Assembly: GCA_902632305.1 (NCBI GenBank) | Contig: CACPCG010000003.1 | Coordinates: 124,001 to 188,000 of the forward strand | Direction: 5' to 3' | Source: an uncultured Gammaproteobacteria bacterium | GTDB taxonomy: Bacteria; Pseudomonadota; Gammaproteobacteria; GCA-002705445; GCA-002716945 | Length of the DNA stretch: 64,000 bases | Part shown: positions 50,007 through 59,272 of the stretch, piece after piece | Numbering within the stretch: the first letter of the stretch is position 1 | Layout of the letters: the number at the start of each line of letters is the position of its first letter | Position numbers and translations under genes: made by a program | The notes under the pieces: model-generated | Database searches by the model: none | What the model saw: the letters and a program-made list of their open reading frames with translations, nothing else | What the model was told of the DNA's origin: nothing

Positions 50007-50581
50007 CAACCAATCTTTGACAATTTAAATAATTTTTTAATATCTTTAAGTAATTTTTTTCCTTTAAATTTTTTTTCGTAACCAAGTATAACATTACCTA
50101 AAGGATCTGATAGGAAAAGAACGAAATTATTATCTATTTTTTTAATCGTTTGAGGAAATGAGGAGTTATCTTTTTTAACTATAATTAATTTAGGGTATTC
50201 AGTGAGAATCTTTTGTAAACTAACTTGTTGAATGCTTTGTGGTATTAATAAAATTCTTTGAAGTCTGTTCATATCTTTACCAAGCGCAATATTGACTTGT
50301 CTTATTAGATGAATTTCCTCCATACAGTCAGAGTTACACTCCAGAGGCATATTATAAATAAGCGTCCATTTATCTTTTAGGTCGTTTATTAACCTTGTAT
50401 TTCCATTATAATTTACAAACTCAGTATCGGAGATATTTAAAATTGGGTTTATAAATGACCCATAATTCGATGTCTCAATATCTCCACCAGCCCAGTAATC
50501 TTTAGACAAATAATACGATACAATGAATGGAAAAATGAATATGAAAACTATCAACAGGAATTTTACTCTTCCAGAATTCAT
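50006..50581 (-). CDS. SCO-like thioredoxin-fold cytochrome oxidase assembly protein
   Basis: 191 residues. An N-terminal membrane anchor (about 7-25) is followed by a soluble domain with C82-N-S-D-C86, the CxxxC copper motif of SCO1/SenC proteins, and a late beta strand before LSDPLGNVILGYE. It resembles the divergent SCO-related protein found between surf1 and ctaA in many gammaproteobacterial cox clusters. The longer frame starting at 50644 is unlikely: the ATG at 50581 forms an ATGA overlap with the surf1 stop. Histidine needed for copper in true SCO is not evident. Confidence 0.78.
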   Translation of the reverse strand: MNSGRVKFLLIVFIFIFPFIVSYYLSKDYWAGGDIETSNYGSFINPILNISDTEFVNYNGNTRLINDLKDKWTLIYNMPLECNSDCMEEIHLIRQVNIALGKDMNRLQRILLIPQSIQQVSLQKILTEYPKLIIVKKDNSSFPQTIKKIDNNFVLFLSDPLGNVILGYEKKFKGKKLLKDIKKLFKLSKIG

Positions 50582-51273
50582 TGTTTTGACCTCTTTAATA
50601 AAACAATAATTAAAATAGTGCCTATTGTGGCAAAGATAAACCATTGTCCTGCATACATATAATGTTTGAGCTTATCATTTTTTTTAAATATATTTCTTAT
50701 CTGTAACGAGTTTTCCTGATTCTCACTCATAACGATTAAATAAGGTTCAACTTTTCTGTCTAAAATCGATGCAATTACATTTGTATCTAAAGTTTGTAAA
50801 AGTCTAGGCCATCCACTATCACTATTATCATCAGAAAGAGTATATGGTTTTTTATAATAATACACATAACCAATTACTTCAGAATATTCTGATGCCAATT
50901 CAATATTAGGAAGCTTGGTTCGGCTATTATTATCTACCCAACCTCTGTTTATTAGCACTGTTTTATCATCGACTTCTAGAGGTGTAATAACATCATAGCC
51001 AGCTTTTTTATCATGAACTTTATTATCTAATAAAAATTGGTTTGATGCTCTAAATCTGCCTCTAAGTATTACTTTAGTGAAGTCTACTGGCGTGAAATCA
51101 GAATCAGATATTTCAATGGGATCAGAACTAATGTTTTTCATGTAAGATTGAAAAATAATATCTTTCTCCTTGCCTCTGTCAATTTGCCAAAATGCTAAAT
51201 AAATACACAATATTACTAAGGTTGATAGTAATGATATGCCAAGTCCTCTCATCAATATTTTTTTATTACGCAT
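50578..51273 (-). CDS. SURF1 family cytochrome oxidase biogenesis protein
   Basis: 231-residue protein with two flanking membrane helices (about 9-29 and 205-226) and a periplasmic domain. The conserved WQIDRGKEK, DNKVHDKKAGYDVITPLE, VLINRGWVD, and the C-terminal HYMYAGQWFIFA motif (usually HxxYAxQWF) identify SURF1, which helps insert heme A into CoxA. It is in the usual place between coxC and ctaA. Confidence 0.92.
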   Translation of the reverse strand: MRNKKILMRGLGISLLSTLVILCIYLAFWQIDRGKEKDIIFQSYMKNISSDPIEISDSDFTPVDFTKVILRGRFRASNQFLLDNKVHDKKAGYDVITPLEVDDKTVLINRGWVDNNSRTKLPNIELASEYSEVIGYVYYYKKPYTLSDDNSDSGWPRLLQTLDTNVIASILDRKVEPYLIVMSENQENSLQIRNIFKKNDKLKHYMYAGQWFIFATIGTILIIVLLKRSKQ

Positions 51274-51294
51274 AAATGTGTTAAGTTTGTCTTT

Positions 51295-51510
51295 GTGTTG
51301 AAATATATAATAATAATTTTATTAGTGCTAATAATTTATAACCTTTCTATGGGTTTTTTCTATATTATAAAGGACAGGAAAGCTTCAAATCGAGGGTTTC
51401 ACTCACTAAAAACAAGGATCATTCTATCAGTTTTATTATTTTTGCTTTTGATTTTTGGCTACTATTTTGACTTGTTACAACCGCATAATATTGTCTATCA
51501 AAGCCAGTAG
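51295..51510 (+). CDS. DUF2909 twin-helix membrane protein
   Basis: 71-residue protein with two membrane helices (about 3-26 and 42-63) separated by a basic loop with KDRKASNRG and KTRI. Small DUF2909 proteins encoded beside SURF1 in gammaproteobacterial cox clusters have this form. It is on the opposite strand to the rest of the locus, starts with GTG (51295; TTG next codon is another option) and its 3' end overlaps coxC by 13 bases. Function unknown. Confidence 0.72.
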   Translation: MLKYIIIILLVLIIYNLSMGFFYIIKDRKASNRGFHSLKTRIILSVLLFLLLIFGYYFDLLQPHNIVYQSQ

Positions 51511-52361
51511 ACGAAAACAAATAAGCCTAGCCAGACAACATCAACAAAATGCCAATACCATGCAACAGCCTCAAATCCAAAATGGTTGTCTCCAGAAAAA
51601 TGGCCTTTAGCACACCTAAATAATATTACTGTTAACATTATTGCTCCCAATGTTACATGAAAACCGTGAAAGCCTGTTAACATATAAAAAGTCGACCCAT
51701 AAATTCCTGATGACATTGTTAAATTAAGGTCATTATAAGCATGAATATATTCATATGCTTGAAATCCTACAAAAGTGAAACCAAGAAGAACCGTTAGCAC
51801 AAGACCAATAATAAGCTTACTCCTGTCTTGTTCTTTAAGCCCGTGATGTGCATAAGTTACGGTTAGACCACTGGTGAGCAAGAGTAGTGTGTTTATCGCT
51901 GGAATACCTCCAGCACCCATAACAATGAAGTCTCCTCCAGAATTCGCGGGGCCGTTCGAAGGCCAGACGTTCTCAAACTGAGGCCAAAGCACAATATTCG
52001 TTGTTATTTTATAACCATCACCACCTAACCATGGAAGTGAGAGCTCTCTGGCATAATATAAAGCGCCAAAAAACGCAGCAAAAAACATTACTTCAGAGAA
52101 AATAAACCAAACCATCCCCCAGCGAAAGGAGATATCTACTTGGTCATTATAAATTCCACCCTCACTCTCTGAAACCACTTCTGAAAACCAAACGTATGCC
52201 ATAAGAAATATTAATGCAAGACCAATTAACATTATCGTCATACCAGACGCAGAACCATTCATATAATTAGCTGCGCCAATGAACATTATAACAATTGCTA
52301 CTGTGGTTAAGAATGGTAACTTTGTTTCATGAGGGACGTAGTAACTATTCTGATCAGACAT
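51498..52361 (-). CDS. coxC: Cytochrome c oxidase subunit III
   Basis: 287 residues, about seven membrane helices. The helix III segment FRWGMVWFIFSEVMFFAAFFGALYYAR and the helix V-VII signatures (FYMLTGFHGFHVTLGA; FEAVAWYWHFVDVVWLGLFVFVYW) are strongly conserved. It stabilises proton uptake and lipid binding of the aa3 oxidase. It lies six bases after ctaG. Confidence 0.98.
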   Translation of the reverse strand: MSDQNSYYVPHETKLPFLTTVAIVIMFIGAANYMNGSASGMTIMLIGLALIFLMAYVWFSEVVSESEGGIYNDQVDISFRWGMVWFIFSEVMFFAAFFGALYYARELSLPWLGGDGYKITTNIVLWPQFENVWPSNGPANSGGDFIVMGAGGIPAINTLLLLTSGLTVTYAHHGLKEQDRSKLIIGLVLTVLLGFTFVGFQAYEYIHAYNDLNLTMSSGIYGSTFYMLTGFHGFHVTLGAIMLTVILFRCAKGHFSGDNHFGFEAVAWYWHFVDVVWLGLFVFVYWL

Positions 52362-52366
52362 TATTC

Positions 52367-52894
52367 TTATTTAGCACCTAATTGATCGGTTGTATTAAAC
52401 ATAGTATAGGACAATATTAGTGTTTTAGTATTTAAAGGTAAGTCTTCATCAATTACAAATTGAAGCGGCAACTCTTTTGTCTCTTTGCCATTTATCTGTT
52501 GCTGAGTGAAACAAAAACACTCTATCTTTTTAAAATATTCAGCATCTCTTCCAGGAACAACGCTTGGGCTTGCAGTTATTTGTTTAAGCGAATTGGTGTT
52601 ATTGGTTAGAATATACGAGGTGGTGTATATTTTGCCAACTTCTACAATCATCTCATTTTCCATAGGATTAAAATTAAACGGCTCAGAGCCAGCGACTGTG
52701 GAAGTAAATTTAACAGTGACAAAACGATCTGTATTTACTTCATTTATACCGACTATTTTCTCTTGATTTGTTTTACCATTTAATCCGGTTATTTCACAGA
52801 AAATGTCGTAAAGGGGTACAAGCATGTATGAGAATGAAAACATAAAGATTACTATTATGGATATTGATAAGTACGTTTTTTTAAGATTAGTCAT
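52367..52894 (-). CDS. ctaG: Cytochrome c oxidase assembly protein CtaG (Cox11)
   Basis: Copper chaperone for CuB of subunit I, 175 residues. One N-terminal membrane helix (about 8-28) is followed by the conserved PLYDIFCEITGLNGKT and the periplasmic immunoglobulin-like domain with KIECFCFTQQ, whose cysteines bind copper. It starts one base into the coxA stop. Confidence 0.95.
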   Translation of the reverse strand: MTNLKKTYLSISIIVIFMFSFSYMLVPLYDIFCEITGLNGKTNQEKIVGINEVNTDRFVTVKFTSTVAGSEPFNFNPMENEMIVEVGKIYTTSYILTNNTNSLKQITASPSVVPGRDAEYFKKIECFCFTQQQINGKETKELPLQFVIDEDLPLNTKTLILSYTMFNTTDQLGAK

Positions 52895-54471
52895 TACTCT
52901 ACTCTAGGTGCTTTTTCAAACGAATGATAAGGTGGGGGTGAGGATAATGTCCACTCTAGTCCTTCTGCTCCATCCCATACTTTATCATCTGCAGTTACAT
53001 CTTTTTTCAAAGTATTATATAAAATATATACAAATAAAATTTGTGACAATCCAAATCCAAAAGCACCGACAGATGCTATGGCATTAAAGTCAGCAAATTG
53101 AACAGGATAATCTGGTATACGTCTTGGCATACCTGCAAGACCTACAAAATGCATCGGGAAAAAGGTAACATTAACAAAAACAGTTGTTAACCAAAAATGA
53201 AGTTTACCTAATGATTCGCTATACATTTTTCCAGTCCATTTAGGTAACCAGTAATATACTGCTGCTATGATTGCAAATACAGCGCCAGGAACAAGCACAT
53301 AATGAAAATGTGCCACCACAAAATATGTATCATGATATTGAAAATCAGCAGGTGTCATAGCAAGCATTAATCCGGAAAAGCCACCTATTGTAAACAATAT
53401 TATGAATGCTAGAGCAAACAACATTGGTGTTTCAAATGTCATAGAACCCTTCCACATCGTTGCTACCCAGTTAAAAACTTTCACTCCTGTCGGTACTGCA
53501 ATTAACATTGTTGTTAGCATAAAGAATATTTCACCTGCAAGAGGCATACCTACTGTAAACATATGGTGTGCCCAAACTATAAAAGATAACAAAGCAATAG
53601 ACGCAGTTGCATAAACCATTGAATCATATCCAAATAATTTCTTTCGTGAAAAAGCGGGTATGATTGTTGATACAATTCCGAAAGCAGGAAGTATTAATAT
53701 GTATACTTCTGGATGCCCAAAAAACCAAAAAATATGCTGAAACATCACAGGATCTCCGCCACCTGATGCGGTAAAGAAGCTAGTTCCGAAAAATCTGTCT
53801 GTTAAAAGCATAGTGATAGCGCCAGCTAGAACGGGCATCGCAGCAATCAAAAGGAATGCAGTTATAAGCCATGTCCAGATGAATATTGGCATTTTCATTA
53901 GTGTCATGCCTGGAGCACGCATATTTAGTATTGTAGCAATGACATTAATAGCGCCTAAAATTGAAGATATTCCAAGCAAGTGAATAGACAAAATCACAAA
54001 AGGCATTGAGTTACCACCCTGTAATGACAATGGTGGATACAATGTCCAGCCTGCAGCGGGGCCTCCACTATCAAAGAAAAGGGTGCTCAATAACATAGTA
54101 AATGCGAAAGGCAATATCCAAAAACTCCAATTATTCAATCTTGGCAGGGCCATATCTGGAGCACCTATCATAATAGGTATTTGCCAATTTGCTAGGCCAA
54201 CGAACGCTGGCATGACTGCTCCAAATATCATGATTAAAGCGTGCATTGTTGTCATTTGATTAAAGAAACCCGGGATGACCAACTGTAGTCCTGGTTCGAA
54301 AAGTTCAGCTCTTATGATAAGAGCCATAAAACCTCCGATAAAAAACATTACTAAACTAAACCATAAATACAAAGAACCGATATCTTTGTGATTGGTTGTA
54401 GTAATCCATCTCATTAACCCTGATGGTGTGTGATGATGTTGGTCGTGTATATCATGTATATTAGCACTCAT
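52894..54471 (-). CDS. coxA: Cytochrome c oxidase subunit I (aa3 type)
   Basis: Catalytic subunit with heme a, heme a3 and CuB, 525 residues, twelve helices. Ligands are visible: TMHALIMIF, the GHPEVYI motif with the cross-linked His-Tyr and the A1-type glutamate, WAHHMFTVG with the CuB histidines, and [14 protein letters not shown] with the heme ligands. The presence of the HPEVYI glutamate places it in the A1 proton-pumping class. It lies two bases after coxB. Confidence 0.99.
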   Translation of the reverse strand: MSANIHDIHDQHHHTPSGLMRWITTTNHKDIGSLYLWFSLVMFFIGGFMALIIRAELFEPGLQLVIPGFFNQMTTMHALIMIFGAVMPAFVGLANWQIPIMIGAPDMALPRLNNWSFWILPFAFTMLLSTLFFDSGGPAAGWTLYPPLSLQGGNSMPFVILSIHLLGISSILGAINVIATILNMRAPGMTLMKMPIFIWTWLITAFLLIAAMPVLAGAITMLLTDRFFGTSFFTASGGGDPVMFQHIFWFFGHPEVYILILPAFGIVSTIIPAFSRKKLFGYDSMVYATASIALLSFIVWAHHMFTVGMPLAGEIFFMLTTMLIAVPTGVKVFNWVATMWKGSMTFETPMLFALAFIILFTIGGFSGLMLAMTPADFQYHDTYFVVAHFHYVLVPGAVFAIIAAVYYWLPKWTGKMYSESLGKLHFWLTTVFVNVTFFPMHFVGLAGMPRRIPDYPVQFADFNAIASVGAFGFGLSQILFVYILYNTLKKDVTADDKVWDGAEGLEWTLSSPPPYHSFEKAPRVE

Positions 54472-54472
54472 C

Positions 54473-55273
54473 TTAATTTCCTTTAGTCTCTGCTACTCTA
54501 TTATCTTTTTGTAATGTAACCCATTTTTCATATTCCATTTTTGGCACTGCACGCACAACTATCGGCATGAACCCATGATCTTTTCCACATAACTCTGCAC
54601 AAGCTCCTCTGTAAACACCAGGTTTTTTGATATTTATCCATAATTCGTTTACGTACCCTGGAATTGCATCCTTTTTGCCACCTAATTCAGGTACCCACCA
54701 GGCGTGTATAACATCACTCGCCGTTAAAAGAACTCTCACTTTTGTGTCTGTTGGCAAAACTACGACGTTATCAACATTCCTGAGATAATTATCTACATTA
54801 TTAACGTTTTGACCAGAGTTTAATCTTCTCGCTCTATTACTCTCGTTATCGATTTTACTAAAAAAATTTACTCCATCCTCTAAATACTCATACTCCCACA
54901 TCCATTGATAACCTGTAACTTTAAGGGTGATGCCAGCGTCGCTAGTGTCTTCCATCATAATTAGTGCTTTGGTTGCTGGAACTGCACATACAACCAAAAT
55001 TAAAAAAGGTATGACTGTCCAAATGATTTCCACTTTTGTACTCTCGTGGAATTTAGCAGGTTGATGACCAACCGATTTGCGATGATAAATGATTGAGTAA
55101 ATCATAACACCAAAAACTAAAATTCCAATTACAACAGTAATCCAGAACATTAGCATATGAATATCGTAGGCAATTTCGCTGGTAGGAGTTACTCCTCTAG
55201 GCATATTGACTTCCCAATCTGCCATAATTTCAGCCGGTAATGCTAAAGCTAACATGTAAAGATAATTTTTCAT
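54473..55273 (-). CDS. coxB: Cytochrome c oxidase subunit II
   Basis: 266-residue CuA subunit. After a signal peptide and two membrane helices (about 33-60 and 80-102), the CuA motif is C225-x3-C229-x3-H233-x2-M236, with the upstream histidine in [10 protein letters not shown]. It receives electrons from cytochrome c. First gene of the cox run; ATG at 55273, with a 79-base spacer from bioC. Confidence 0.98.
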   Translation of the reverse strand: MKNYLYMLALALPAEIMADWEVNMPRGVTPTSEIAYDIHMLMFWITVVIGILVFGVMIYSIIYHRKSVGHQPAKFHESTKVEIIWTVIPFLILVVCAVPATKALIMMEDTSDAGITLKVTGYQWMWEYEYLEDGVNFFSKIDNESNRARRLNSGQNVNNVDNYLRNVDNVVVLPTDTKVRVLLTASDVIHAWWVPELGGKKDAIPGYVNELWINIKKPGVYRGACAELCGKDHGFMPIVVRAVPKMEYEKWVTLQKDNRVAETKGN

Positions 55274-55352
55274 AAATCGTCCATTATTAAATGAATTTTA
55301 TGATAACACAGTATTAGAATATATAGAAATTCTGTGTGATAAAAATATTTTT

Positions 55353-56177
55353 TTATGGCGCTTTGATTGGTATAACATCCCTATTATTTATGGGGTTCAT
55401 TGGAGGTTTTTTCCAAGAGACGCCGTAAAGTACCTCATAAGTCACAGGGTAATTAGACTCCTCATTTCTTCTGTAATTATGCTCAATAAGTTTGAAGTCT
55501 TTTCTCGTGAGATATCTGCTATTTTTGTCATCTAAAACATTTGCTCCAATATTTTTTATAGATTTCAAAACATCTTTAAATTCCTCATACTCTATAGTGA
55601 TTTTTTCGTTATCTACGACTGGATCATTAAAACCTATTTCCAAGAGCGCATCTCCATAATGGTGCATATCAATAAAATGATTAACATGATCTTGATTATC
55701 AATTTTTTTCATTGCGTTGTTTAACTCAAATAGTGTATCAGGACCAATAGACGAGAAGATTAAATTACCATTGTTACTCAGAAGATTATAAGCTTGTTGA
55801 AATATCTTATAAATATCATCGCACCAATGGAAAGTTAAACTAGATATGATTAAATCAAATTTTGAAGGAGCAAGGGGAAGGTGATCAATATCAGCACATA
55901 TCACCTTGCAATTTTTAAATTTATCTCTACAAATTTTCAGCATTGACTCCGAAAAATCTACAGAAATAATATCCGTATTTGGATAATTTTTTGATAATTC
56001 TTCGGTAAGAAAACCAGTACCACAGCCTAAATCAAGTATCTTTTTTGGTTGCGTTTTAATCATATTCAGCTTTTCCGACATGCGCCTAGATACCTCTTTT
56101 TGAAGAATTGCGTATTCATCATAGGAACTTGCTTTTCTATTAAATGAATTTTGAACTCTTTTTTTAAAATCTTTCAA
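55353..56177 (-). CDS. bioC: Malonyl-ACP O-methyltransferase BioC
   Basis: SAM methyltransferase starting pimeloyl synthesis for biotin by methylating malonyl-ACP, 274 residues. The N-terminal VQNSFNRKASSYDEYAILQKEVSRRM, motif I DLGCGTGFL, and SSLTFHWCDD are typical of BioC. The start is a TTG at 56177, overlapping the bioH stop (TTGA), so the two are coupled. It functions with BioH next door, and supplies biotin for AccB. Confidence 0.92.
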   Translation of the reverse strand: MKDFKKRVQNSFNRKASSYDEYAILQKEVSRRMSEKLNMIKTQPKKILDLGCGTGFLTEELSKNYPNTDIISVDFSESMLKICRDKFKNCKVICADIDHLPLAPSKFDLIISSLTFHWCDDIYKIFQQAYNLLSNNGNLIFSSIGPDTLFELNNAMKKIDNQDHVNHFIDMHHYGDALLEIGFNDPVVDNEKITIEYEEFKDVLKSIKNIGANVLDDKNSRYLTRKDFKLIEHNYRRNEESNYPVTYEVLYGVSWKKPPMNPINNRDVIPIKAP

Positions 56178-56890
56178 GATTTTACTCCAATAAATTGTTT
56201 AATTTGATCTACAATTTCTGCTTGATAAGAAAAAAACGGAAAATGGCCCATGCCACTGATGATTTTATAATTTATTTTTTTATTGGTAATAATGTTTTTA
56301 TCAATTGAAAAAAAATTATCGAATTCTCCATTTATTATTAGCGTATTTACATTCAAATTTTCAAGACTAATCAATTTTCCTCTTAAGTATCTTATATGAT
56401 TTAAATTATCTTGAAGTATATTTTGTTCTGGAAAAATCCATGTCTTCATTAAAGCGTCTAGGCGCTTAAAGTCAGTAATCATTGATTTTGAATTCTTACA
56501 GCACTCAAAAGCAAAATTCCTAATTGATTTTCTTCTGTCAACTTTAAGGTTTTCTGATAGTTTAGTAATTGCACTATCGCTCATGAAAGTATCTTCATGA
56601 CTAGAAATATTAAAATTTATTAATATCAATTTTGATACATGTTCATTTCTCATTGCATATTCTAGTGCCACCATACTCCCGTAAGACCAACCAACTAATA
56701 TGTTTTCAACTGTTGAGTCTGTACAAATAAAATCAGATAAATTAAATTCTCTGTTTTTTGTAGCATCATTATATCCATTGAAATCTGGGGTTTTAACCAA
56801 TATATCACTTTCAAACTTCTGCTGAATTGTAGACCAAATTTGACTGTTAAATAGCCAGCCGTGTAAAAAAATAATGTTTAATTTATCCAT
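56174..56890 (-). CDS. bioH: Pimeloyl-ACP methyl ester carboxylesterase BioH
   Basis: Alpha/beta hydrolase of 238 residues. LHGWLFNSQIW is the oxyanion strand, GWSYGS is the nucleophile elbow with the catalytic serine, NGEFDNFF the acid loop and GMGHFPF the catalytic histidine. The GWS form is typical of BioH. It removes the methyl ester after pimeloyl-ACP is complete. It is directly upstream of bioC; bioA, bioF, bioD and bioB are not in the window. Confidence 0.92.
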   Translation of the reverse strand: MDKLNIIFLHGWLFNSQIWSTIQQKFESDILVKTPDFNGYNDATKNREFNLSDFICTDSTVENILVGWSYGSMVALEYAMRNEHVSKLILINFNISSHEDTFMSDSAITKLSENLKVDRRKSIRNFAFECCKNSKSMITDFKRLDALMKTWIFPEQNILQDNLNHIRYLRGKLISLENLNVNTLIINGEFDNFFSIDKNIITNKKINYKIISGMGHFPFFSYQAEIVDQIKQFIGVKS

Positions 56891-56955
56891 TTATACTTTT
56901 TCGGTTTTATGATTAACTAAGTAATAACAAATTATATCTATGATAAATAATCTAA

Positions 56956-57525
56956 GTGATAACTGAAATCGTCATTTTCATTTTTTTATACATTATTGGT
57001 TCAATTCCTTTCTCTGTATTAATCTCTAAAGCATTAAAACTACCCGATCCCAGAACATTTGGCTCAAAAAATCCAGGGGCAACTAATATGGCACGGTCAG
57101 GGAATATGACTGCTGCTGCACTTACTCTATCAGGGGATATGTTAAAGGGATTTTTACCCACTTACGTCTTATTAATACTAAATTTCCAAATTGAGTATGT
57201 TTACACCGTCTCATTTATCGTTTTATTTGGGCATATATTTTCTATTTTTCTCAAATTTAGAGGTGGGAAAGCTGTCGCAACATCTCTTGGTATAATCTTA
57301 GCTTTAGATTTATTTGTTGGTATTGCTCTAATCATTATTTGGCTGTCAATTTATACTTTTTCTCGGATATCTGCATTATCAGCACTAACAAGTTTCACTG
57401 TGCTACCTTTTCTATTTCATTTTCTTACGGGAAACATGAACCTTGTAGTGATAGCTTTTTTAAACACTTTGATTATCCTCATCACACACTCGAGAAATAT
57501 AAGGTTCTTAATCTCAAAAAAGTGA
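56956..57525 (+). CDS. plsY: Glycerol-3-phosphate acyltransferase PlsY
   Basis: Membrane enzyme transferring acyl from acyl-phosphate to glycerol-3-phosphate, 189 residues, about five helices. IGSIPFSVLISKAL, DPRTFGSKNPGATNMAR (GSGNxGATN motif), GHIFSIFLKFRGGKAVATSLG and the late THSRNIRF are diagnostic. The start is a GTG at 56956 with few bases upstream. Its end overlaps the convergent tsaD by 12 bases; plsY-tsaD linkage is conserved in gammaproteobacteria. Confidence 0.95.
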   Translation: MITEIVIFIFLYIIGSIPFSVLISKALKLPDPRTFGSKNPGATNMARSGNMTAAALTLSGDMLKGFLPTYVLLILNFQIEYVYTVSFIVLFGHIFSIFLKFRGGKAVATSLGIILALDLFVGIALIIIWLSIYTFSRISALSALTSFTVLPFLFHFLTGNMNLVVIAFLNTLIILITHSRNIRFLISKK

Positions 57526-58506
57526 GGAAGTTGGAGAGGGTTTAATTCTTAAATCTGCAGACTTTTTATTTTTTGACTTTAAGTAACCTAGATATGAAAT
57601 CATAGCACCGTTGTCTGTACTAAACTCTAAACTTGGAAAAAACACCTCAATTTCACCGGACTCTTTTTTGAATCTATCTCTCAGTTTTTTGTTAGCACTT
57701 ACTCCGCCAGATATGGCAATGGTGTCTTGAGTATAAAATCTTGCAGCTGCGATAGTTTTTTTGATTAGAATATCTATAACACATTCTTGAAAATCATAAG
57801 CAATATCAGAAATAACGTCCTCATTCAGATCTAGTTTGTTAATTTCTCTAACTACGTTTGTTTTGAGACCGCTAAAACTCATGTCGAAACTATTTGAATT
57901 AATCATAGGTCTCGTAAATTTGAAAGTTGATTTAGATATCTTATCTGCCATTCGAGAAATTTCAGGTCCACCAGGATATTTAAGTCCCATTTTTCTGGCT
58001 ACTTTATCGAACACCTCACCCGCAGAATCATCAAGTGATTTACCCACAATTGTGCATCTTGATTGAGAATCAACATTTGATATTAGTGTATGTCCGCCTG
58101 AAACTAATAGAGAAATAAAAGGTGGCTTAAGATTCTTCTCTGACATCATTGCTGAAAATATGTGTGCTTCAAGATGATCGACCTCAACTGCATCAATGTT
58201 ATTAATCCATGCTAAAGATTTCGCAAATGCGGCACCCGTTAACAGAGGTCCCAGTAATCCCGGGCCATTTGTAAATGAGATTAGATTTATATCTTGAATT
58301 TTAATTGCTAAATTACTCAATAATTTCTCGAACAATGGAACAAGTTTTCTTACGTGGTCACGAGAAGCTAATTCTGGTACTACGCCTCCATATTTGTCAT
58401 GAATTTCAGTTTGTGAGCTAATTACATGACCTAATAACCCCCGCTCAGAGTCATAAAGCGCTAAACCCGTCTCATCACAGGATGATTCTACTCCTAAAAT
58501 TATCAT
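57514..58506 (-). CDS. tsaD: tRNA threonylcarbamoyladenosine biosynthesis protein TsaD
   Basis: ASKHA-fold protein needed for t6A37 of tRNA, 330 residues. ILGVESSCDETG begins the protein, the metal motif is HLEAHI, and SGGHT plus the late SGGVSANKKLR are present. The frame extends to a TTG at 58518, but the ATG at 58506 has an AGGAAAG ribosome site and matches the family start. Divergent from rpsU, as is usual (tsaD-rpsU). Confidence 0.97.
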   Translation of the reverse strand: MIILGVESSCDETGLALYDSERGLLGHVISSQTEIHDKYGGVVPELASRDHVRKLVPLFEKLLSNLAIKIQDINLISFTNGPGLLGPLLTGAAFAKSLAWINNIDAVEVDHLEAHIFSAMMSEKNLKPPFISLLVSGGHTLISNVDSQSRCTIVGKSLDDSAGEVFDKVARKMGLKYPGGPEISRMADKISKSTFKFTRPMINSNSFDMSFSGLKTNVVREINKLDLNEDVISDIAYDFQECVIDILIKKTIAAARFYTQDTIAISGGVSANKKLRDRFKKESGEIEVFFPSLEFSTDNGAMISYLGYLKSKNKKSADLRIKPSPTSSLF

Positions 58507-58593
58507 ATCTTTCCTCAAATCCTTATTAAATCTATTGCTTTATTATAATAATCAAGTAACATAACGCCAGTATCAACTTAATATTAGTATTAT

Positions 58594-58818
58594 ATGCCAA
58601 GTGTACAAATTAGAGAAAATGAGCCTTTTGAAATCGCGCTAAGAAGATTTAAGCGAGGTTGCGAAAAAGCCGGTATTTTGACTGAAACCAGAAGAAGAGA
58701 ATTCTACGAAAAGCCCACAGCAGTAAGAAAAAGAAAAATAGCTGCAGCAATCAAAAGATACAAAAGAAAAGTAAGTATGTCAGCAATACGAAAAAAGCCT
58801 CCATATAAAAAATATTAA
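58594..58818 (+). CDS. rpsU: Small ribosomal subunit protein bS21
   Basis: 74-residue basic protein. The pattern [22 protein letters not shown], then [20 protein letters not shown], and a lysine/arginine-rich tail are typical. No Shine-Dalgarno sequence is visible before the ATG; TATAAT at 58544-58549 could serve as a promoter. It is followed by yqeY but not by the usual dnaG-rpoD. Confidence 0.98.
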   Translation: MPSVQIRENEPFEIALRRFKRGCEKAGILTETRRREFYEKPTAVRKRKIAAAIKRYKRKVSMSAIRKKPPYKKY

Positions 58819-58834
58819 ATAAATTTCACTTCCA

Positions 58835-59272
58835 ATGAAGAAAAAAATTCAAATGGATATTATCGAATTGATGAAATCCGGACAGAAAGAAGAGCTTGAG
58901 ATAACTAGATACATATTCTCACTTATCCAAAAAGAAGAAAAAGATAAAAACATAGAACTCAAAGACTCAGAAGTCATTCAAGTATTAAAGAAAGCTATCA
59001 AACGTAATCAGGATTCATTAACTCAGTACAAACTGGCGGACAGACAAGACTTAGCGTCTCGCGAAGAAAGAGAAATAGAAATCATAAAAAAATACTTACC
59101 TGCAGAATTATCAGAGTCAGAAGTCAAAGAAATTATCAGAAAATCAATTCAAGAAACTGGGGCAGAATCAATTAAAGATTTAGGTAAAGTTCTCGGATTA
59201 GTTAAGAAGAATCATGGAGATGAAATTGATATGTCTGTTGCGAGTAAATTAGTTAAGGAGTCTTTGAGCTAA
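58835..59272 (+). CDS. GatB/YqeY domain protein
   Basis: 145-residue soluble protein of the YqeY family, related to the tail domain of the GatB amidotransferase. KKIQMDIIELMKSGQKEELEITRYI and KKYLPAELSESEV are typical, as is the late GKVLGLVKKNHG with conserved glycines. Role in bacteria is unclear; it may bind tRNA. It follows rpsU by 16 bases. Its end overlaps the convergent HA-domain gene by 4 bases. Confidence 0.93.
   Translation: MKKKIQMDIIELMKSGQKEELEITRYIFSLIQKEEKDKNIELKDSEVIQVLKKAIKRNQDSLTQYKLADRQDLASREEREIEIIKKYLPAELSESEVKEIIRKSIQETGAESIKDLGKVLGLVKKNHGDEIDMSVASKLVKESLS

Noticed and set aside
50582-50644. Longer SCO-like frame starting at 50644
   Set aside because: It would overlap surf1 by 67 bases and disrupt the signal anchor; the ATG at 50581 gives the common ATGA overlap.
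55306-55337. Imperfect inverted repeat ACACAG/CTGTGT upstream of coxB
   Set aside because: Short arms with a 20-base loop; expected by chance in this base composition, and no regulator is suggested.
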